Shown: positions 32,820 through 44,710, counted from the stretch's first letter. The stretch is 64,000 bases of DNA from Hepsetus odoe (GCA_017165825.1 CM029377.1:20702200-20766199), one strand, 5' to 3'. Notes: generated by a model not told the origin, from the sequence alone. A program made the numbers and translations.

Positions 32820-33180
32820 ACTGTCACTCACTTAATCCCTTGCTCACTCACTCATTCACTCACTCAGTTACTCACTTGATTGCTCACTTTGATATTCAAG
32901 CACTTAGCCATTCACCTACTTAATTGTTCACTTTGGCACTCACTCACTCTCTCAATTACTGGCTCACTCGCTTGCTCACTTACTCTCTTAGTCACTCACT
33001 CAGGTAATCGCTCACTCACTTACTTGTTTCTCAGTCACTACTTCACTCGCTCAGAATCATTCACTTGCTCACTCATTCATTCCCTTGCCACTTCGTGAGC
33101 AAGTGAGTGGATGACTGGGTTACTATACTTGATCACTTGCTCAGCTGTTCATTTTGTTGCTCACTCACTCACTAACAGAA
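32820..33180. repeat. degenerate ACTC tetranucleotide repeat
   Basis: CACTCACTCA-type words recur for about 350 bases with many substitutions (TTGCTCACTC, CATTCACT). Confidence 0.7.
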
Positions 33181-33379
33181 AAAAACTGGAAAAAAAGAGG
33201 GAGGAGCAAAGAGTATGCACAGTCATGTACCAAAGCAAGAGAGAGCGAGAAAATGACAAGAATAGAAAGATGGAGAGAGAAAAGGAGCAAGAAAAACAGA
33301 AGGGATACAGAGAGATGACGGCTTCTCATCTTTCTCCCATCATGTACATTGTGTGTGAGTGAGTGACAGAGTGAAAGAG

Positions 33380-33480
33380 AGAGAGAGAGAGAGAGAAATC
33401 TTGAAATCTGTCAAAGAGCCATCCTTTCAACTCCTCCAGCCTCTGTCAATACCTCTCTCTCTCTCTTTCTCTCTCTCTGA
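33380..33480. repeat. (GA)n and (CT)n short runs
   Basis: GA run at about 33,377-33,397 and CT run at about 33,452-33,478, an inverted pair. Confidence 0.8.
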
Positions 33481-33643
33481 AAAACTGAAAGCTGTTACGA
33501 CTCCAGTTACAGAATGATGCATGACCTCAGGGGTCATCATTAAAAAATTTAAGACATGCCCACTCCCCACTTCTTTATTTAAAATTGACACAATAATTGG
33601 TTTAAATTTTAGCATCTCTGCTGCTTCCAGCTCGCATCATCAG

Positions 33644-33733
33644 AACTGTGTGTGTGTGTGTGTGTGTGAGTGTGTGTATGTGTGTGTGTGTGTGTCTGTG
33701 CGTGTGTGTGTGTGTGTGTGTGCATGTGTGTGT
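33644..33733. repeat. (TG)n microsatellite, interrupted
   Basis: TG repeats with AG, TA, CT, CG and CA interruptions. Confidence 0.93.
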
Positions 33734-33739
33734 TGGTGA

Positions 33740-33900
33740 GTCTAAACCCTGATCGCTCAGTCTCACACACAGACGCCAGATTAGCAATTAACAATCTGCA
33801 ATTAGAAAACCATTCGGGTTTGTCCAAGAATGAGGGATTAGCAGGCGGAGAGGGGGATGCGCGAGGGACGAGTCTAATAGGATTATGATCAGACCATTAA
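33740..33900. other. complex non-repetitive island
   Basis: Contains ATTAGCAATTAACAATCTGC and AATTAGAAAACC, homeodomain-site-like TAAT words in a non-repetitive context. Possible conserved non-coding element. No coding signal. Confidence 0.25.
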
Positions 33901-33918
33901 ACATCAGGCTCAAGTCCC

Positions 33919-33959
<41 letters not shown>

Positions 33960-33960
33960 T
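33919..33960. repeat. (GA)n microsatellite
   Basis: GA run with one A interruption. Confidence 0.9.
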
Positions 33961-34131
33961 AGAAGGAGGGAATAAATCCTGATGAATGAGTAAAGGGAAA
34001 TAAATTAGGTATTTTCTATTTCAATCTAGAAATGGTCTAAAATTAGGACTGACAGGAGAAGCAGGATGCAGGAATGAACAGAGAATCTACTGAGAAAGAA
34101 TAGAAATAATCTCCTGGAAGGAAAGAGGAAA

Positions 34132-34160
34132 ATTAGATAGATAGATAGATAGACAGACAG
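34132..34160. repeat. (GATA)n microsatellite
   Basis: Five GATA units followed by GACA variants. Confidence 0.9.
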
Positions 34161-34391
34161 ATGGACAGGTAGAAATTAGAAAGTTAACAGAGAGAAAGAG
34201 AGAGGTTAGCTTGGCAGTGGGGGATTAAAGGGATCACCATGGTTTCTATTATGCACTATGTGCTCCTCCTCTGATGAGAGACACCTGAACAGGTCCAGGG
34301 GAAAGACTCCAGGTCAAAAGAGATGACAGGATTAGAGGTCTATGGTTTGGGCCATGTTTAAATTAAGTCCCCGTTGTCCACCTACGCTGGT

Positions 34392-34392
<1 letters not shown>

Positions 34393-34480
<88 letters not shown>

Positions 34481-34501
34481 TGAGTGTGCGCGTGAGTGTG
34501 C
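34393..34501. repeat. (TG)n microsatellite, long
   Basis: About 84 bases of pure TG, then GCGCGTGAGTGTGCGCGTGA. Confidence 0.97.
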
Positions 34502-34605
34502 TTCTTCTACTTCCTTGTCAACATACACACACACACACACTTTATAAGCACCTTCAGCACAGATAACAGTCCAATTACGATTCTTTGAGTGACCTTCACG
34601 AGAAA

Positions 34606-34760
34606 TTAAAAGAGTGAGATAGAAAGAGCAAGAGAAGAAAAGAGTAAATGGAGAGGAGGCAAGCGATGCAAAAAGAGAGAATGAAAAAGAGAAGAGGGAA
34701 GAGGGAAGAGAGTAGGAAGGGCGAAAAAGATTGGATAAGAGAATCAGAGAAAGTAAGAGA
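34606..34760. repeat. purine-rich tract
   Basis: The plus strand is almost entirely A and G for about 150 bases with few pyrimidines. The complementary open frame (34,596-34,790) is compositional. Confidence 0.7.
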
Positions 34761-34811
34761 CTTTATTTTCAGTCTGTTCATTTTGAACACTTAAAAATGT
34801 GGCACCCAAAC

Positions 34812-35035
34812 CAGAATGGAGCCGGTTCTCTCTTGGTGGGAAAGTTCTCCTCAAAACACCATCGAACGGAGCTGGTTCACTCTTGGTTGGAAAGCTCTTC
34901 TCAAAACACCAACATTCTCCTCTAAAAACCATTAAACGGAGCTGGTTCTGTCTTGCTGGGTAAGTTCTTCTCAAAACACCACTATTCTCCTCAAAACACC
35001 ATAAAACGGAACTGGTTCCCTCTTGGTGGAAAAGT
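34812..35035. repeat. AACGGAGCTGGTTC...CTCAAAACACCA minisatellite
   Basis: Four to five copies, spaced about 50-65 bases, of ACGGAGCTGGTTCTCTCTTG followed by GTGGGAAAGTTCTCCTCAAA and ACACCA. Its CTCAAAACACCA..ATTCTCC portion resembles the unit of the arrays at 35.8-40.5 kb. Confidence 0.8.
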
Positions 35036-35799
35036 CTAAATGAGTGACTGTATAAAGTAAACCACTAAAGATGTGAGAGAGAGTCTTTTTCTGTTGAAAA
35101 AGTCACTCTTGCTCCGCTAAGTGTACTTAGGCCACCACTGCCATGAGCCACTAAAAGCAATGACCAAAGGCCAATCCTGAAGCAGAAGGGCAACATCGAG
35201 GGCACTCTGGGAAGAATGAGTGCCAGCTGCAGTATCAATGGACAGCATGAAGAAGGTCTTGGTGCAAACTCAAGGGGATTGATTTTAAAGGCTAGGTTAA
35301 GTGGTCCTTTCACAGAACATCTCATGTCTTCCTCAGACTGGCTTTACTTGTGCATTAATCCAGTCCGAAAAAAAATGATTTTCCCCCAGAACAACGACGA
35401 AAAAAGCCACCTTTGTGAGACTGCAGTAAACAAAAATCAATGAGCCAATTTCTCCTGCTCAGCCAAAAGTCTCAGAAGTTCTCAATTACATTGCTATGAA
35501 AACTGAAAACCTGAAAAGCGTCTGAGTCTGCAGAGCCTCAGTTACTCATGGTGCATAACCCCTATTAAGTGCACTAGACAGATGCTCACTTGTCTCAATT
35601 GCTTCTCTGGAGACCCAACTCGAAAAACAAGACCAACAAATCTCATCGCTCTTCAGTGAAACCAGCACATTCCACTGACATTTCCCAAAACAAAAGACAA
35701 CAATTTCAGTTAAGCACTGTTAGTCTTCATCCAACATCACCATTCTTCACCAAAAATAGCATTTTCCATTAAACATCTCACTCCATCAATCACCATCGA
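35036..35799. other. unique sequence
   Basis: No gene or element recognised. Confidence 0.4.
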
Positions 35800-36905
35800 A
35801 GGTCAGTATCAATACCATAATTCTTCAACAAACAACATAATTTGCTATCAAACACTATAATTTTCCACCCAAACACCATCATTCTCCACAAAACACCATT
35901 ATTCTACACTATAAACATCATCATTCTCCATCAAACACCATCATTCTCCACAATAAACACCACCATTCTCCATCAAATATCAACATTCTTCATCAAACAC
36001 CATCATTCTCCATCAAACACCATCATTCTCCACTATAAACACCATCATTCTCCATCAAACACCATCATTCTTTATTTTAAACTCCATCATTCTCAACTAT
36101 AAACACCACCATTCCCCACTATACACACCATAATTCTCCATCAAACGCCATCATTCTCCACTATAAACACCATAATTCTACATCATACACCATCATTCAC
36201 TACTATAAATGCCATTATTTTCCACTATAAACACCATCATTCTCAAATATGAACACGATTGTTATCCATCAAACACAATCATTCTCCACTATAAACAATA
36301 TCATTCTCCATCAAACACTGTCAATTTCCAATAGAAACACCGTCATTCTCCAATATAAACAGCATCATTCTCCATCAAACACCATCATTCTCCATCAAAG
36401 ACAATTGTAATCCACTATATACACCTTCATTCTCCATCAAAAACCATAATTCTACATTATAAACACCATCATTCTCCACCCAAACAGCATTAGTCTCCAC
36501 TATAAACACCATCCTTCTCCCTAAAACATCATCATTCTCTACTATAAACACCATTATTCTACACTATAAACGCCATCCTTCTCCTGCTAACACCATCACT
36601 CTCCACTATAAACATCATCCTTCCCCAGTATAAACACCATCATTCTACATCAAACACCAGCATTCTCCACTATAAGCACCATCATTCTCCACCCAAACAC
36701 CATCATTCTTCACCCAAACACCATCGTTTCTTCACCCAAACACCACCATTCTCCACCCAAACACCACCATTCTCCACTATAAACACCATCATTCTCCATC
36801 AAGCACTATAATTTGCTGCTATAAACACCATCATTCTCCATCCAAACACCATTATTTTCCACCCAAACACCATCATCCTCCATCAAACACCATCATTCTC
36901 CACGT
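35800..36905. repeat. 20-22-bp minisatellite array 1 (AACACCATCATTCTCCACTA)
   Basis: About fifty degenerate copies of AACACCATCATTCTCCACTATA or AACACCATCATTCTCCATCA (22- and 20-base variants mixed). It is irregular, with substitutions throughout. Confidence 0.93.
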
Positions 36906-37019
36906 TTGCATATTAACATGAATGTTCTCCAAGAAACATAGAAAAAAAAAACCCACAGTTTCAATCAAACTAGCAATATTCTTTACCAAAACTATTTATA
37001 CATTCTTCTCCAATAAACA

Positions 37020-37729
37020 TCAGCTGTACAAGTTTCTTGTTTTAGTGTTTGTTGCTATTGACAGAGTTTCTTTGCTGGATGTTGGTGTTTGATGGAGTAA
37101 TGTGTAATTTGTTGGATTTGTGGAGTTTAGAAAATGTTGGTTTAGACAACGCTGACTGGAGAACTTTGGGTTGCAGTGCTAATACAGGACTGTGTTTGTG
37201 CCATCTCTCATTTCTACATCTTTCATTTCTAGACATTCTTGTACAATGTGTTGTTGAGAAACAGTTCTCCAGATCTTCCTGAAGGACAGTGTTTTTGTCT
37301 CTCATTGTCAGTACAGTCTCTGTACCTGAGCAGTTCTCCAGTTCTTCCTGAAGGACAGTGTTTTTGTGCCTCATTTTCAGTGCAGTCTCTGTACCTGAGC
37401 AGTTTGATTGTTTTCTATTGGTTAATCCACTCAGTGATCTACATCTGAACTTTCAAGCAGAACAAAGCATCTAATTTAGGACATGAAAAAGTGAAGAAAC
37501 AGGTGCAGATGATTCCAGATGATCAGGTGATGTGTTTACTGCTGATGCTGAACACTGTTGGAAACCCATTTATCTAGAATCACTTTGCAGCCTGGAGCAC
37601 AAAAACATCTCTTCCTGTTTCCCAACACTAAGACAGTTTGACAGGAATACATTCGTATTTTGCACCAACAAGGTGTTTTCTACAAACTACAATGAAATTA
37701 GGGGTTCAAGACTTTTGCACAGTACTGTA
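37020..37729. mobile_element. Tc1/mariner-like relic (family C)
   Basis: The right end GACTTTTGCACAGTACTGTA (37,710-37,729) is a typical terminal repeat of fish Tc1/mariner-like elements, preceded by GTTTTCTACAAACTACAATG. The interior is degenerate and contains a 69-bp tandem duplication. The left terminus is not recognised. Short plus frames (37,049-37,282; 37,239-37,448; 37,532-37,747) have no domain I can identify. Confidence 0.5.
37264..37401. repeat. 69-bp tandem duplication
   Basis: Two adjacent 69-base copies (37,264-37,332 and 37,333-37,401) begin GTTCTCCAG and end CTCTGTACCTGAGCA with only a few differences. Confidence 0.92.
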
Positions 37730-38194
37730 AATAATTATACATGGTAGTGTTAGGACAGTGGAGCTTTTTGAAAGGGAGTACATCAGCATGAAAGATCACT
37801 TTCTCTTGCTTTGGAAATCAATAAATCTCCAATAATCTGACCCTGAAGCTCCAAACTCTCCAAGCTATCTGTCTCTTCTTTGTTCATAGACCAGAAACAA
37901 GCACCAAGCATGACCTCCTGCTGCTGCTTACGTCCCACTTAGTGAGTAAAACATTTAGCCTACTTACTATCTATGTTGCTCATGAGGCTACCGGGATATC
38001 ATGACCCCAACAGGCCACTCTTTGTGTCCGAGCCACTGAACACATAGGTCAGAGAAAATAATTTAATAAAAGTTTAAAGAACTTTGTTGCAAGCTATTTT
38101 CCACAGCCTAATTAAATGTGCAGCCACCCCCACCTACTAGCAGAACATGTTTCCAGGACATGAGAGCAAGACATGATGAAATGTTAAAAACCTG
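37730..38194. other. unique sequence
   Basis: No feature recognised. Confidence 0.4.
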
Positions 38195-38202
38195 TTAAAA
38201 AC

Positions 38203-38438
38203 CTGGGGCAGCGGTGGCCTAGTGGTTAGGGAGTTGGCCCTGCATCGGAAGATTGTGGGTTCGATTCCCTCACAAGTAGGTTGCCCTGAGGTACCCCCGA
38301 GCAAGGTACGCTTTCAATAGCTGCCCAATACTGCATGGTGTTTGTGTGCATGGGTTAAAAGCAGAGGTCCAATTTCGTTGTTGTTCATGCTTGCTGTGCT
38401 GTGAGCGTGAACAACAACGTAATGACAAGGGTTGTCAC
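38203..38438 (+). mobile_element. tRNA-headed SINE, type b, with target duplication
   Basis: Head GGGGCAGCGGTGGCCTAGTG, A-box at about 38,216-38,232 and a perfect B-box consensus, GGTTCGATTCC, at 38,258-38,268. The tail is GTAATGACAAGGGTTGTCAC. It is flanked by TTAAAAAC at 38,195-38,202 and 38,439-38,446, an 8-bp target duplication. Not a functional tRNA gene: no cloverleaf or acceptor-stem pairing is apparent. Confidence 0.88.
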
Positions 38439-38489
38439 TTAAAAACTTTAAAAAAAAAATCAAATTACATTGGTCTACTGTGAATCAAA

Positions 38490-40460
38490 CATAAACACCA
38501 ATGCATTCACCATAAATCTATACTTAAACACCATGATTATCTCTGAAACCTTATTTTTCTCTATCAAACACCATCGTTATCCAACCAAACATCACTATAA
38601 ACACCATCATTCTCCACTATAAATGCATTCATTATAAAAAAACATAATTCTCCACTATAAACACCATCATTTTTCCACTATAAACACCGTCATTCTCCAC
38701 AACAAACACCATCATTCTCCATCCAAACACCATCATTCTCCACTATAAACACCATCATTCTCCACTACAAACACCATCATTCTCCATCCAAACACCATCA
38801 TTCTCCACTATAAGCACCATCATTTTCCATCAAACACCATCATTCTCCACTATAAACACCATCATTGTCCATTATAGACTCCATCTTTCTCCTCCGAATG
38901 CCATCATTCTCCACCAAACACCCTTATTCTCCATCCAAGCACCATCATTATCCACTATAAAAACCCATCATTCTCCATCAAACACCATAATTCTCCACCA
39001 AACACCACCATTCTATGTCCAAAAACCATCATTCTCCACTATAAACACCATAATTTTCCATTACAGACACCATCATTCTCCATTATAAACACCATCATTT
39101 CCTCCAAATGCCATTATTCTCCACCAAACACCATCATTCTCCATCAAACACTATAATTTTTCACCATAAACGTGTTCATTATTCACAACCCCCATAATTC
39201 TCCACTATAAACACCATCAATTTCCACTATAAACACCATCATTCTCCACTATAAACACCACAATTATCCACTATAAACACCATCATTCTCCAGCCAAACA
39301 CCATCATTCTCCACTATAAACACCATCATTCTCCATCAAACACCATCTTTCTCCACCAAACACCATTGTTCTATAGCCAAACACCATCATTCTCCACTAT
39401 AAACACCATCATTTTCCATTATAGACACCATCATTCTCCATTATAAACACCATTATTTCCTCCAAATGCCATTATTCTCCACCAAACACCATCATTCTCC
39501 ATCAAACACCATAATATTCCACCATAAACGCATTCATTATTCACAACCCCCATAATTCTCCACTATAAACACCATCAATTTCCACTATAAACACCATCAT
39601 TCTCCACTATAAACACCATCATTATCCACTATAAACACATCATTCTCTATCCAAACACCATCATTCTCCACTATAAACACCATCATTCTCCATCAAACAC
39701 CATCTTTCTCCACCAAACACCATCATTCTATGTCCAAACACCATCATTCTCCACTATAAACACCATCATTTTCCATTATAGACACCATCATTCTCCATTA
39801 TAAACACCATCATTCTCCTCCACATGCCATTATTCTCCACTATAAACACCATTATTTCCACCACTATAAACACCATCTTTTTCCACTATAAACACCATCA
39901 TTCTCCATCCAAACACCACCATTCTCCACTATAAACACCATCATTCTCCATCAAACACCATCTTTCTCCACCAAACACCATTGTTCTATATCCAAACACC
40001 ATCATTCTCCACTATAAACACCATCATTTTCCATTATAGACACCATCATTCTCCATTATAAATACCATCATTTCCTCCAAATGCCATTATTCTCCACCAA
40101 ACACCATCATTCTCCATCAAACACCATAATTATCCACTATAAACACATCATTCTCTATCCAAACACCATCATTCTCCACTATAAACACCATCATTCTCCA
40201 TCAAACACCATCGTTCTCCACCAAACACCATCATTCTATATCCAAACACCATCATTCTCCACTATAAACACCATCATTTTCCATTATAGACACCATCATT
40301 CTCCATTATAAACACCACCATTCTCCTCCACATGCCATTATTCTCCACTATAAACACCATCATTTTCCCACTATAAGCACCATCATTTTCCACTATAAAC
40401 ACCATAATTCTCCTCCAAACACCATCATTCTCTATCAAACACCATCATTCTCCACCCAAA
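38490..40460. repeat. 20-22-bp minisatellite array 2 with higher-order repeats
   Basis: Same unit as array 1. From about 38,960 a longer period is visible. The marker phrase TTCTATnnCCAAA recurs at about 39,011, 39,370, 39,727, 39,983 and 40,232, and each time it is followed by the same succession of variants (CCATTATAGACACCATC, TCCTCCAAATGCCATTATTC or the CACATGCC form). The spacing is about 357-359 and then 249-256 bases, so whole blocks were duplicated. Confidence 0.93.
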
Positions 40461-41149
40461 ACTAATATCTGCTGTAAATGATTCATTAACTTCTACAGAC
40501 CACAAATAAATTATTAATTATCTAAGGTATTTAGTTAATTAAGACCTTCACTTCATCACATTATTACTTTCCTTGTTTCTCTAGATTTCTTTTTCTTCCG
40601 TTAGTAGTTTGTGCAGTTCAGTGAGGATTTTGCAGCTTGTATCTTTCCATACATCTGTTCATGTGTATAAATATCCCTCTATTTTTATCCCTCTTTCAGT
40701 GAAAGCATCTTATTCCCATACTTCATATCACATGTTGCGTTTAACACTCATGATTCCCTGCAGGTGTTAATAGCCTCACCTGATCTAATCTGTGTAGTTT
40801 GGAGATTAATGGGACAGTATCCTCTTCCTCTTTTTGGGGTTCAAATTTTTTCACTGTTTTTATTTATTTATTTATTTATTTTTTTTTTTCTTATGTCTGC
40901 TGACTCTCTTCTTTCCTTTTTTCTATCCTTCCCTCTCTTGCCTCCCCTCTCAGCGATGACTCAGCTATAATCCCTCAGCCCCACAGGGATAAAAAAAGTG
41001 GCACGACATGTCCGGACAAGCGTTAAAAGGGAACTTTCATCAAGTGCACAAGTGTCCCAATATGTCCTCTTTAGCGGGACAACAATGACTACGTTCTAAA
41101 AATAAAGTTTCCACCATGTTCGCAGCACTGAGTGGAGGCAGCACCAAAT
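40461..41149. other. unique, partly T-rich sequence
   Basis: A (TTTA)n run at 40,859-40,880 and T/C-rich stretch to 40,950. No gene recognised. Confidence 0.4.
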
Positions 41150-41268
41150 AATTTAATGCCTACTATAAATGATTCTGTATCTACCATGAATGATTCAGTA
41201 TATACAATAAATGATTAAGTATTCTCCGAGAATGATTCAGTATCCACTCTAAATGATACAGCATCTAG

Positions 41269-41486
41269 TGAAAGTGACTATTCTTATCATTGCAAGGTCA
41301 CAGCACAGCACACAGTGAACCACAACAAAATTGGACCTCTGCATTTAACCCATGCAGAAGTGGAGCAGTGACGGGGATGGTACCTTGCTCAAGGGTACCT
41401 CAGTGCAACCTGCTGGTAAGGGGTTTGAACTCACAATCTTCCAATCCTGTGGCTAACTCCCTAACCACTAGGCCACCGCTGCCCCT
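41269..41486 (-). mobile_element. tRNA-headed SINE, type b
   Basis: Full-length reverse copy. It runs from GTGAAAGTGACTATTCTTAT (tail) through AGCACACAGTGAACCACAAC and ACCTTGCTCAAGGGTACCTC to CTAACCACTAGGCCACCGCT (head). The B-box reads GGTTTGAACTC on the plus strand. Confidence 0.9.
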
Positions 41487-41654
41487 ACTATACTCTACTA
41501 TACTCTATCATCTATTATGAAAGATTTGGGATCTCCTATAAATCAGTTTCTGCTATAAATGGTTGTGTCCTCTATGATTGATTCAGTATCTACTCTAATT
41601 GATTTTGGATGCTCAACGGATGATTCAGTATCTACTTGAAATTATTCAGTATCC

Positions 41655-41822
41655 ATTTACATTTACATTTGTTTCATTTAGCAGACGCTCTTATCCAGAG
41701 CGACTTCCATGTCCTAATAACAGGGACAGTACCCCTGGAGCAACTCAGGGTTAAGGGTCTTGCTCAGGGACCCATTGGTGGTAGTGCCAGAGGTGGGACC
41801 ACTAGACCACTGCCACCCTATA
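41655..41822 (-). mobile_element. second SINE family (CATTTAGCAGACGCTCTTAT), internally deleted
   Basis: ACATTTACATTTGTTTCATT, then TAGCAGACGCTCTTATCCAG and GAGCAACTCAGGGTTAAGGG. It lacks the GGATTTGAACCTGGGACCT-like B-box segment present in the copies at 49.2 and 52.1 kb. The tRNA-like head would be at the right end, so I assign the minus strand. Confidence 0.8.
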
Positions 41823-41980
41823 TCCAAGATGAATGATTCAGTATCCGCCCTTAATGAGTTGATTCAGTATCTATTATGAACTGTTCAGAATCCAGTTTGA
41901 ATGGTTAAGTATCCACTGTTTATTATTTTACTATCTACTATTTCATCATCATCACCATTGCACAGAGGCACCCAGAGACA

Positions 41981-42359
41981 TGTGGAGACAACTTGTAGCG
42001 AGACTGGAATGGTTGCACGTTCTACCCTTTCTGTCTGAAAGGAATTATGTGGATAAGTGGACAAGATGCCACTCAGAAAAATGGACAAACTTCTGTTACT
42101 TCTGTCTTTGAAACAAATAAACATCAGTCCAGGACATCTGTCAGGAGAGACATTTTCACCAAACTGTTCTTTAAAGCTCCAGCGAGGTAGGTTTTCATTA
42201 CTCATCGTCCTGCCTGCTGGGACAGGCATTTACTGTAGCCTAACCAAGCAGTTAGTGCCCATCAGGGAACAGGAGGACACTGATGGAATTAAACCAGAAT
42301 TAAACAGAATTCCCAAGAGAACATGAGTCGTCCCAATCCTGCACACTCCATTTACCAGC
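41981..42359. other. unique sequence
   Basis: Non-repetitive. No reliable coding frame. Confidence 0.35.
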
Positions 42360-42620
42360 TGATCAGAGAGAGAGAGGGAGAAGGGGAAAAAAGAAATAAA
42401 AAGAGAGAGGAAAGAGGACACAAGAAAGGGAGGAAACAACAGATAGTGGGAAAGAGGAAAAAGAGAGAAAGACTGAGAAATTATGAGAGATAATAAATGA
42501 GAAGGGAGACAGAGAGAAAGAGAGAGGCAAGGGAAAAGAATGAAAGAAGAGGGAGAAAGTAGAAAAAAGAACAAGAAGAATGAGAAAAAGAAAAGACAAA
42601 AAAAAAAAAAAAAAGAACTT
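42360..42620. repeat. polypurine tract
   Basis: About 260 bases in which the plus strand is nearly all A and G (GAGAGAGGGAGAAGGGGAAA and similar), ending in a roughly 17-base A run. The 144- and 114-residue minus-strand frames (42,230-42,664; 42,363-42,707) are phenylalanine/serine-rich translations of the polypyrimidine strand. Confidence 0.9.
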
Positions 42621-42679
42621 CCGGGAGAAAAACAAGAAACCCAAGTGTAAAAATGTTGAATCATTAAATATTATTTTAA

Positions 42680-42840
42680 AGTGAAAGTGACTATTTGTCA
42701 CATACACACCATCCAGCAGGGAGCAGCTGTGTCCAGCTCCTGGGGAGCAGCGAGGGTGATGGTACCTTGATCAAGGGAACCTCAGGGTGACCTACTGGTC
42801 CAGGATTCTAACCCACAAACTTCTGCTCCTTGGATCATAG
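42680..42840 (-). mobile_element. tRNA-headed SINE, type b, 5'-truncated
   Basis: GTGAAAGTGACTATTTGTCA, CCATCCAGCAGGGAGCAGCT and GGTACCTTGATCAAGGGAAC, then GATTCTAACCCACAAACTTC. The A-box head is missing. Confidence 0.82.
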
Positions 42841-43129
42841 ATGAATAAATGTTTTCAGGTGTTCAGTCGAGTATTTAAGACACTTGTCCTGTCCTGGTCC
42901 TTCTCCTTGATCCCTGTCCAGATCTTGATGCCTATTATGTCCTAATGCCTGTTCATTCTGATCCTTCTGGTCCCTGTTCTGATCCCTGTTGTGTCCTGAA
43001 CCTCATCCTGATCCTGGTCACCGACCTATCCTGATTCCTGTCCTGTCCTGTCATCCAATCCTAGCCCACCTGGTCGTATCAACTACACAATAAACTGGAT
43101 TTCCTTGTCAGTGAGCAGTCTAGATCAGT

Positions 43130-43850
43130 AACTCCAATGTTCATCTTGTGACTAAATTGTTAATCTGGTCAATAAATCCCTTCATTTGGTGATTAAACTG
43201 TAATGAACTGACAGACCTCGCTTACCTGGTCTTTTGTGTAATCTGGTGAATAAACTGTAAATTATGTGAATAATTTGTTAATCTGGTGCTTAATCTTTTT
43301 CTCAAATGTTCTATCCGATTCATAAATTGTTCAATATCTGGTGGATAAAGAGTTTATCTGCTTTATTATCTGTTTAATATGTTATATAATGTTGTTTTCG
43401 TAGCTATTACAGTCCTTGAAACTGTTAATCTGGTATATGAAGAGTTAATTTGGTGCATAAACAGTTAAACTGGTGAATAAGCCATTAATCTGGTGTATAA
43501 TCAGTTATTCTACAGTATCATCAGTTAATCTGGTATATAAAAAAATAATCTGTATTATAAAGAGTTAATCTGGTGCACAAAAAATGTATCTGGATTATAA
43601 AGAGCTAATCTGGTGCATAATCAGTTATTATGGGGTATAAAGAGTTAATCTGGTGTATAATCAGTTATGCTGGGTATAAAGAGTTAATTTGGTGTATAAA
43701 GAGTTAATCTGGTGTATAATCAGTTAATTTGGTGTATAATTAATTAATCTGGTGTATAAACAGTTAATCTGGGGTATAAAGAATTAATCTGGTGTATAAT
43801 CAGTTAATCTGGTGTATAAACAGTTAATCAGGAATATAATCAATAAAACA
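43130..43850. repeat. 20-bp minisatellite (GGTGTATAATCAGTTAATCT)
   Basis: About 20-30 copies of GGTGTATAATCAGTTAATCT or GGTGTATAAAGAGTTAATCT. It is regular from 43,420 to 43,830 and degenerate from 43,130 to 43,400. A roughly 110-bp piece of the degenerate part has a relative inside the Tc1-like relic at 44,860-44,965. Confidence 0.88.
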
Positions 43851-43960
43851 AGATGAATTTTACTCAGTGAGTAAAAACTACTGTGAATTATAAAACAAAC
43901 ATGAGCTCTTTATTGGAACGTTTTTGTCCTTAATGAGGCACAAAATAGCATACATTGATG

Positions 43961-43989
<29 letters not shown>
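43961..43989. repeat. (CA)n microsatellite
   Basis: CA run of about 29 bases. Confidence 0.93.
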
Positions 43990-43998
<9 letters not shown>

Positions 43999-44079
43999 TC
44001 AGCACTGTTAGTTTTCTAGATCTCTCTCACACACACACCCTTGTTCAGTCATTTTGACCTCATTGTCTATAATTGTCAC

Positions 44080-44325
44080 ACACAGCTGACAATGTGGTGA
44101 CTGAGGTGGCGGGAGTAAGGCATGTGGTAAGGGAGGGAGACAGAATGAGGCAGAGAGATTGAACAAGGAAATGAAGCAGAGTTTTGAAGCGGGGAAATGA
44201 GGCAAGGAGATTGAGGCAAGGGGGGATGGGAAGGTATTGAGGTAGGGGGATTTTAGAGTGTGGATTGAGGCAGGGGCGATGAGGCAGGGGATGGAGGCAT
44301 GGAAAGGCAGGGGACAGCAGCATGG
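44080..44325. repeat. GAGGCAGGGGGAT-type degenerate repeat
   Basis: GAGGCAGGGGGATTGAGGCA-like words recur. The strand is purine-rich. The 87-residue minus frame over it is repeat translation. Confidence 0.6.
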
Positions 44326-44334
44326 TTATTCTTG

Positions 44335-44540
44335 TTTATAACGGGCTGTTAATGAGCTACTAGCTTGCGTGCAGATTTATTCCAGGCCCGGTTTGTTCAT
44401 TGATTAATTAACTTACACTTTAAATCATAATGACATCAAATCAATTGAACAGCAGCTGTGCTGAGTGTTGCACAGCTGATCCAGTCTGTATGTTAAACAG
44501 TATAATGAGCTAAACGGCTGATTTATTGGATGGAAAAACA
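44335..44540. other. complex non-repetitive island
   Basis: Contains ATTGATTAATTAACTTACAC and AGCAGCTGTGCTGAGTGTTG with no repeat structure. Possible conserved non-coding element. No coding frame. Confidence 0.25.
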
Positions 44541-44710
44541 CTGGTTTTAAATTTGTTTTGTTGCATTTTCATGGTTGTAAATATTTTATCCACTTCAAAC
44601 CAAAGGTAAACACGTCAAGGGACGATCATTTGGTGATTACGAAAGATGAATTGGACATTCATTCCATCCTGATGTTGTGCTGTTTGAATCACGAAAATCA
44701 TCCTGGTGGT

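Larger units (their letters stand above)
41150..41980. repeat. degenerate GATTCAGTATCTACTATAAAT repeat with two SINE insertions
   Basis: Copies of a roughly 20-bp unit, GATTCAGTATCTACTATAAA, occur at 41,155-41,268, 41,490-41,650 and 41,828-41,950. The array is split by SINEs at 41,269-41,486 and 41,655-41,822. Confidence 0.75.

Noticed and set aside
38203..38290. Possible tRNA gene (good A and B boxes)
   Set aside because: The boxes are the internal promoter of a SINE repeated at about ten places in the window. No plausible acceptor stem, anticodon arm or correct length is seen.
35800..40460. CRISPR-like appearance of many 20-22-bp direct repeats
   Set aside because: Units are contiguous and degenerate with no unique spacers, the genome is vertebrate, and no cas-like genes are present. 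It is a minisatellite.
42230..42707. 144- and 114-residue minus frames rich in F, S and L
   Set aside because: They are translations of a polypyrimidine strand, with two overlapping frames equally open.
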